Assembly (NCBI GenBank): GCA_903874965.1
Contig: CAIQUD010000108.1
Coordinates: forward strand, 1 to 33,243
Reading direction: 5' to 3'
DNA from: an uncultured Actinomycetes bacterium
GTDB lineage: Bacteria > Actinomycetota > Acidimicrobiia > Acidimicrobiales > RAAP-2
Length of the DNA stretch: 33,243 nucleotides
In this document: positions 32,018 through 33,243 of the stretch, one piece after another
Numbering within the stretch: the stretch's first letter is position 1
Layout: each line of letters begins with the position of its first letter
Notes under the pieces: model-generated
Seen by the model: only the letters and a program-made list of their open reading frames with translations
Told to the model about the DNA's origin: nothing
Database searches by the model: none
Position numbers and translations under genes: made by a program

Positions 32018-32536
32018 GTGCAGACTCTTCCCATGACCATTGAGCCGAGGCCAACTCCCGAGGAACATCTTGAAGCACGGGTAGCAGCTGGCCCGATCCG
32101 AGTTGACGATCAGCGAAGGCTTGATCATCCAAGTTTCGTCACTCGCCTTAATGCGAAGTTGGGGCTCAAGGTCACGACCATCGTCGGCACGATGTGGGCG
32201 GCGTATCTCTTTGCCATGATTGCCCTCGTTGCACTTCCCTCTGCAATCTCGAGCCACAACCTTGTTACGGTCGTGTTTTGGCTCTCGAGCTCATTCCTCC
32301 AGTTGGTCTTACTTCCGATCATCATTGTTGGACAGAACATCCAAGCCAAGGCCGCTGATGCTCGAGCTGAGGCAACGTATAACGATGCCGCGGCGATTCT
32401 CGAACAAGCAATCACGATTCAGTCACACCTCGTGGAACAGGACACTCATCTTCAGCGCCAAGAAGAGCACCTCGCGCAAATCGTTCGTGAAATGGCGAAC
32501 CTCGAGAAGCAGGTAGGCGAGAACCACCGAGAGTGA
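32018..32536 (+). CDS. DUF1003-like membrane protein
   Basis: The 172-residue protein resembles DUF1003 proteins: an N-terminal soluble part, two close helices (about residues 52-75 and 84-104) containing TMWAAYLFAMIALVALPS and FWLSSSFLQLVLLPIIIVGQ, the GQNIQAKAADARAEATYNDA region that is typical of the family, then a coiled coil (about 125-170). The role of DUF1003 is unknown. I chose GTG at 32018, which has AAGGGAA about 7 nt upstream; an ATG at 32033 would remove five residues. It is divergent from the OYE gene, with 153 nt between, in which no strong promoter stands out. Confidence 0.85.
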   Translation: MQTLPMTIEPRPTPEEHLEARVAAGPIRVDDQRRLDHPSFVTRLNAKLGLKVTTIVGTMWAAYLFAMIALVALPSAISSHNLVTVVFWLSSSFLQLVLLPIIIVGQNIQAKAADARAEATYNDAAAILEQAITIQSHLVEQDTHLQRQEEHLAQIVREMANLEKQVGENHRE

Positions 32537-32615
32537 TCTTTGAGCTTGGAGAGGGCTTGTTGCCTCGCAGGCTAGAGTGGTGACCCGCCACCTCCGAGTG
32601 GCACCGAAGTACCTT

Positions 32616-32692
32616 GCGGGCGTAGCTCAACGGATTAGAGCATCTGACTACGGATCAGAAGGTTGGGGGTTCGAATCCCTCCGCCCGCACCA
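32616..32692 (+). tRNA. tRNA-Arg (ACG), likely integration site
   Basis: Cloverleaf on the plus strand: acceptor GCGGGCG/CGCCCGC, D arm GCTC/GAGC, anticodon stem TCTGA/TCAGA with loop CTACGGA (anticodon ACG), variable AGGTT, T arm GGGGG/CCCTC, encoded CCA at 32690-32692. Directly downstream come an excisionase-like gene and an integrase start, the usual arrangement of an element inserted at the 3' end of a tRNA gene. Confidence 0.97.
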
Positions 32693-32760
32693 ACGATTTG
32701 GCAAGCCAGGACCTGACGAAAGCAGGTTCCAGTGCAATCACCAATCCTCCCGAATCCTCG

Positions 32761-32784
32761 TTGGGGACTTCATTGGGGACTTCA
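32761..32784. repeat. Two perfect 12-nt tandem repeats (candidate integrase arm sites)
   Basis: TTGGGGACTTCA occurs twice in tandem at 32761-32772 and 32773-32784, 68 nt after the tRNA-Arg CCA and before the excisionase-like gene. Tyrosine integrases bind such short direct repeats as arm sites near their attachment core. The role is inferred from position. Confidence 0.6.
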
Positions 32785-32841
32785 TCTCCGAGAGATCCTG
32801 TTTCTCTGTTCTGCAAAAGCACGCATAATTACGCTGGCTCC

Positions 32842-32871
32842 TTGCTTGGTTTGTAGTTACAGAAGTAAAAT
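32842..32871 (+). promoter_or_regulatory. Candidate promoter of the integrated element
   Basis: TTGCTT (32842-32847), an 18-nt spacer and TAAAAT (32866-32871) form a reasonable -35/-10 pair ahead of the excisionase-like gene. The surrounding bases are visibly AT-richer than the rest of the window. Confidence 0.45.
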
Positions 32872-32929
32872 CTCTCTACCCGGAGATACCGGTCGGTTTG
32901 AAAGGAGACCGTGGTGGAGAAAGTATGCA

Positions 32930-33166
32930 ATGAGAAACAACTATTTATCACATTTACCTCCTGATCGAGTCGCATTCAATGTAGAAGAAACTGCTGAACT
33001 TCTTGGACTCTGTCGAGGAACAATTCATAAGCTGATCTCCTCAGGAGCCTTGTCATCTCAGCGGATTGGAAGGGCGCGTCGAATCACGCGGCATGCGCTA
33101 AACGCCTACTTGAATGAGAATGCCAGGCAAGAAATCGCGCGTATGACCCTCACAAGGGCCAACTGA
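32930..33166 (+). CDS. Excisionase-family helix-turn-helix DNA-binding protein
   Basis: The 78-residue product holds an excisionase/HTH_17-type winged helix: AFNVEETAELLGLCRGTIHK, then LISSGALSSQRIGRARRITR and HALNAYLNE. Such proteins bend DNA at attachment sites and steer integrases toward excision, or act as repressors. I chose ATG at 32930 (GGAG about 10 nt upstream). A better ribosome site, AAAGGAGA at 32901-32908, points instead to an out-of-frame GTG at 32911. The stop is 1 nt before the integrase ATG, so expression is coupled. Confidence 0.8.
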   Translation: MRNNYLSHLPPDRVAFNVEETAELLGLCRGTIHKLISSGALSSQRIGRARRITRHALNAYLNENARQEIARMTLTRAN

Positions 33167-33167
33167 A

Positions 33168-33243
33168 ATGCGGGCCAAAGGTGACGGAAGCGTTTACTTC
33201 GACAACAGTCAGCAGAAGTGGATTGCGAAGCTGTCGATAGGCA
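33168..33243 (+). CDS. Tyrosine integrase, N-terminal fragment
   Basis: Only the first 25 residues are in the window: MRAKGDGSVYFDNSQQKWIA and a little more. This matches the arm-binding (AP2-like) N terminus of phage and ICE tyrosine recombinases, which typically read GSIYxxxxGxWxAxxxxG. The catalytic core lies beyond the window. It starts 2 nt after the excisionase-like stop and would recombine at the tRNA-Arg gene. Confidence 0.78.
   Translation, partial: MRAKGDGSVYFDNSQQKWIAKLSIG

Overview
The window looks like a chromosomal segment of a high-GC actinobacterium, most likely of the Acidimicrobiia type; this is inferred from gene content, not from a marker phylogeny. Indicators are a heliorhodopsin (a family of monoderm bacteria, archaea and algae), a PpgK-type polyphosphate glucokinase, a mycothiol-dependent maleylpyruvate-isomerase-like protein, a SenX3/RegX3-like two-component pair, actinobacterial-type conjugation proteins (SCO6880-like), and many start codons lying exactly 6 nt after a TAnnnT hexamer, as expected for leaderless transcripts.

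Layout. 1-4600: 3' end of purM overlapping pyrE; a convergent class-C beta-lactamase-fold hydrolase; a gene-free stretch with 34-nt tandem repeats; a decayed AAA/DUF4143 ATPase; tRNA-Phe and tRNA-Asp; a small VOC protein. 4600-8000: a membrane protein with a His/Asp tail, an SPFH protein, a GNAT acetyltransferase, PhnA and a GyrI-like protein. 8000-10400: heliorhodopsin followed 31 nt later by an SDR-DUF2867 protein, with a palindrome-rich upstream region. 10400-16100: a tightly overlapping aromatic-catabolism operon (extradiol dioxygenase, atypical SDR, flavin monooxygenase, fumarylacetoacetase-fold enzyme) divergent from a TetR regulator, followed by a maleylpyruvate-isomerase-like protein. 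16100-24500: tRNA-Glu, heme A synthase, ADP-ribosylglycohydrolase, heme O synthase, a two-gene ABC exporter, serS, and a response regulator/histidine kinase pair. 24600-29870: five overlapping genes encoding a reduced type IV secretion/conjugation-like machine (small two-TM protein, TrbL/VirB6-like, PrgI/SCO6880-like, short VirB4-like ATPase, VirD4-like coupling ATPase), with no relaxase in the window. 29900-32540: polyphosphate glucokinase, an OYE-family reductase, a DUF1003-like protein. 32616-end: tRNA-Arg followed at once by an excisionase-like gene and the start of a tyrosine integrase, the left end of an integrated element.

How the parts fit. Heme O and heme A synthases serve cytochrome oxidase biogenesis. 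The dioxygenase operon is predicted to open an aromatic ring under TetR control. Heliorhodopsin and its SDR partner probably form a light-linked transcription unit. The secretion-like operon sits between housekeeping genes and outside the tRNA-Arg element, so it looks like a resident chromosomal system of unknown cargo. The strongest leads are this operon, the heliorhodopsin unit with its promoter palindromes, the leaderless-start pattern, and two divergent promoters whose -10 hexamers share a central TA.
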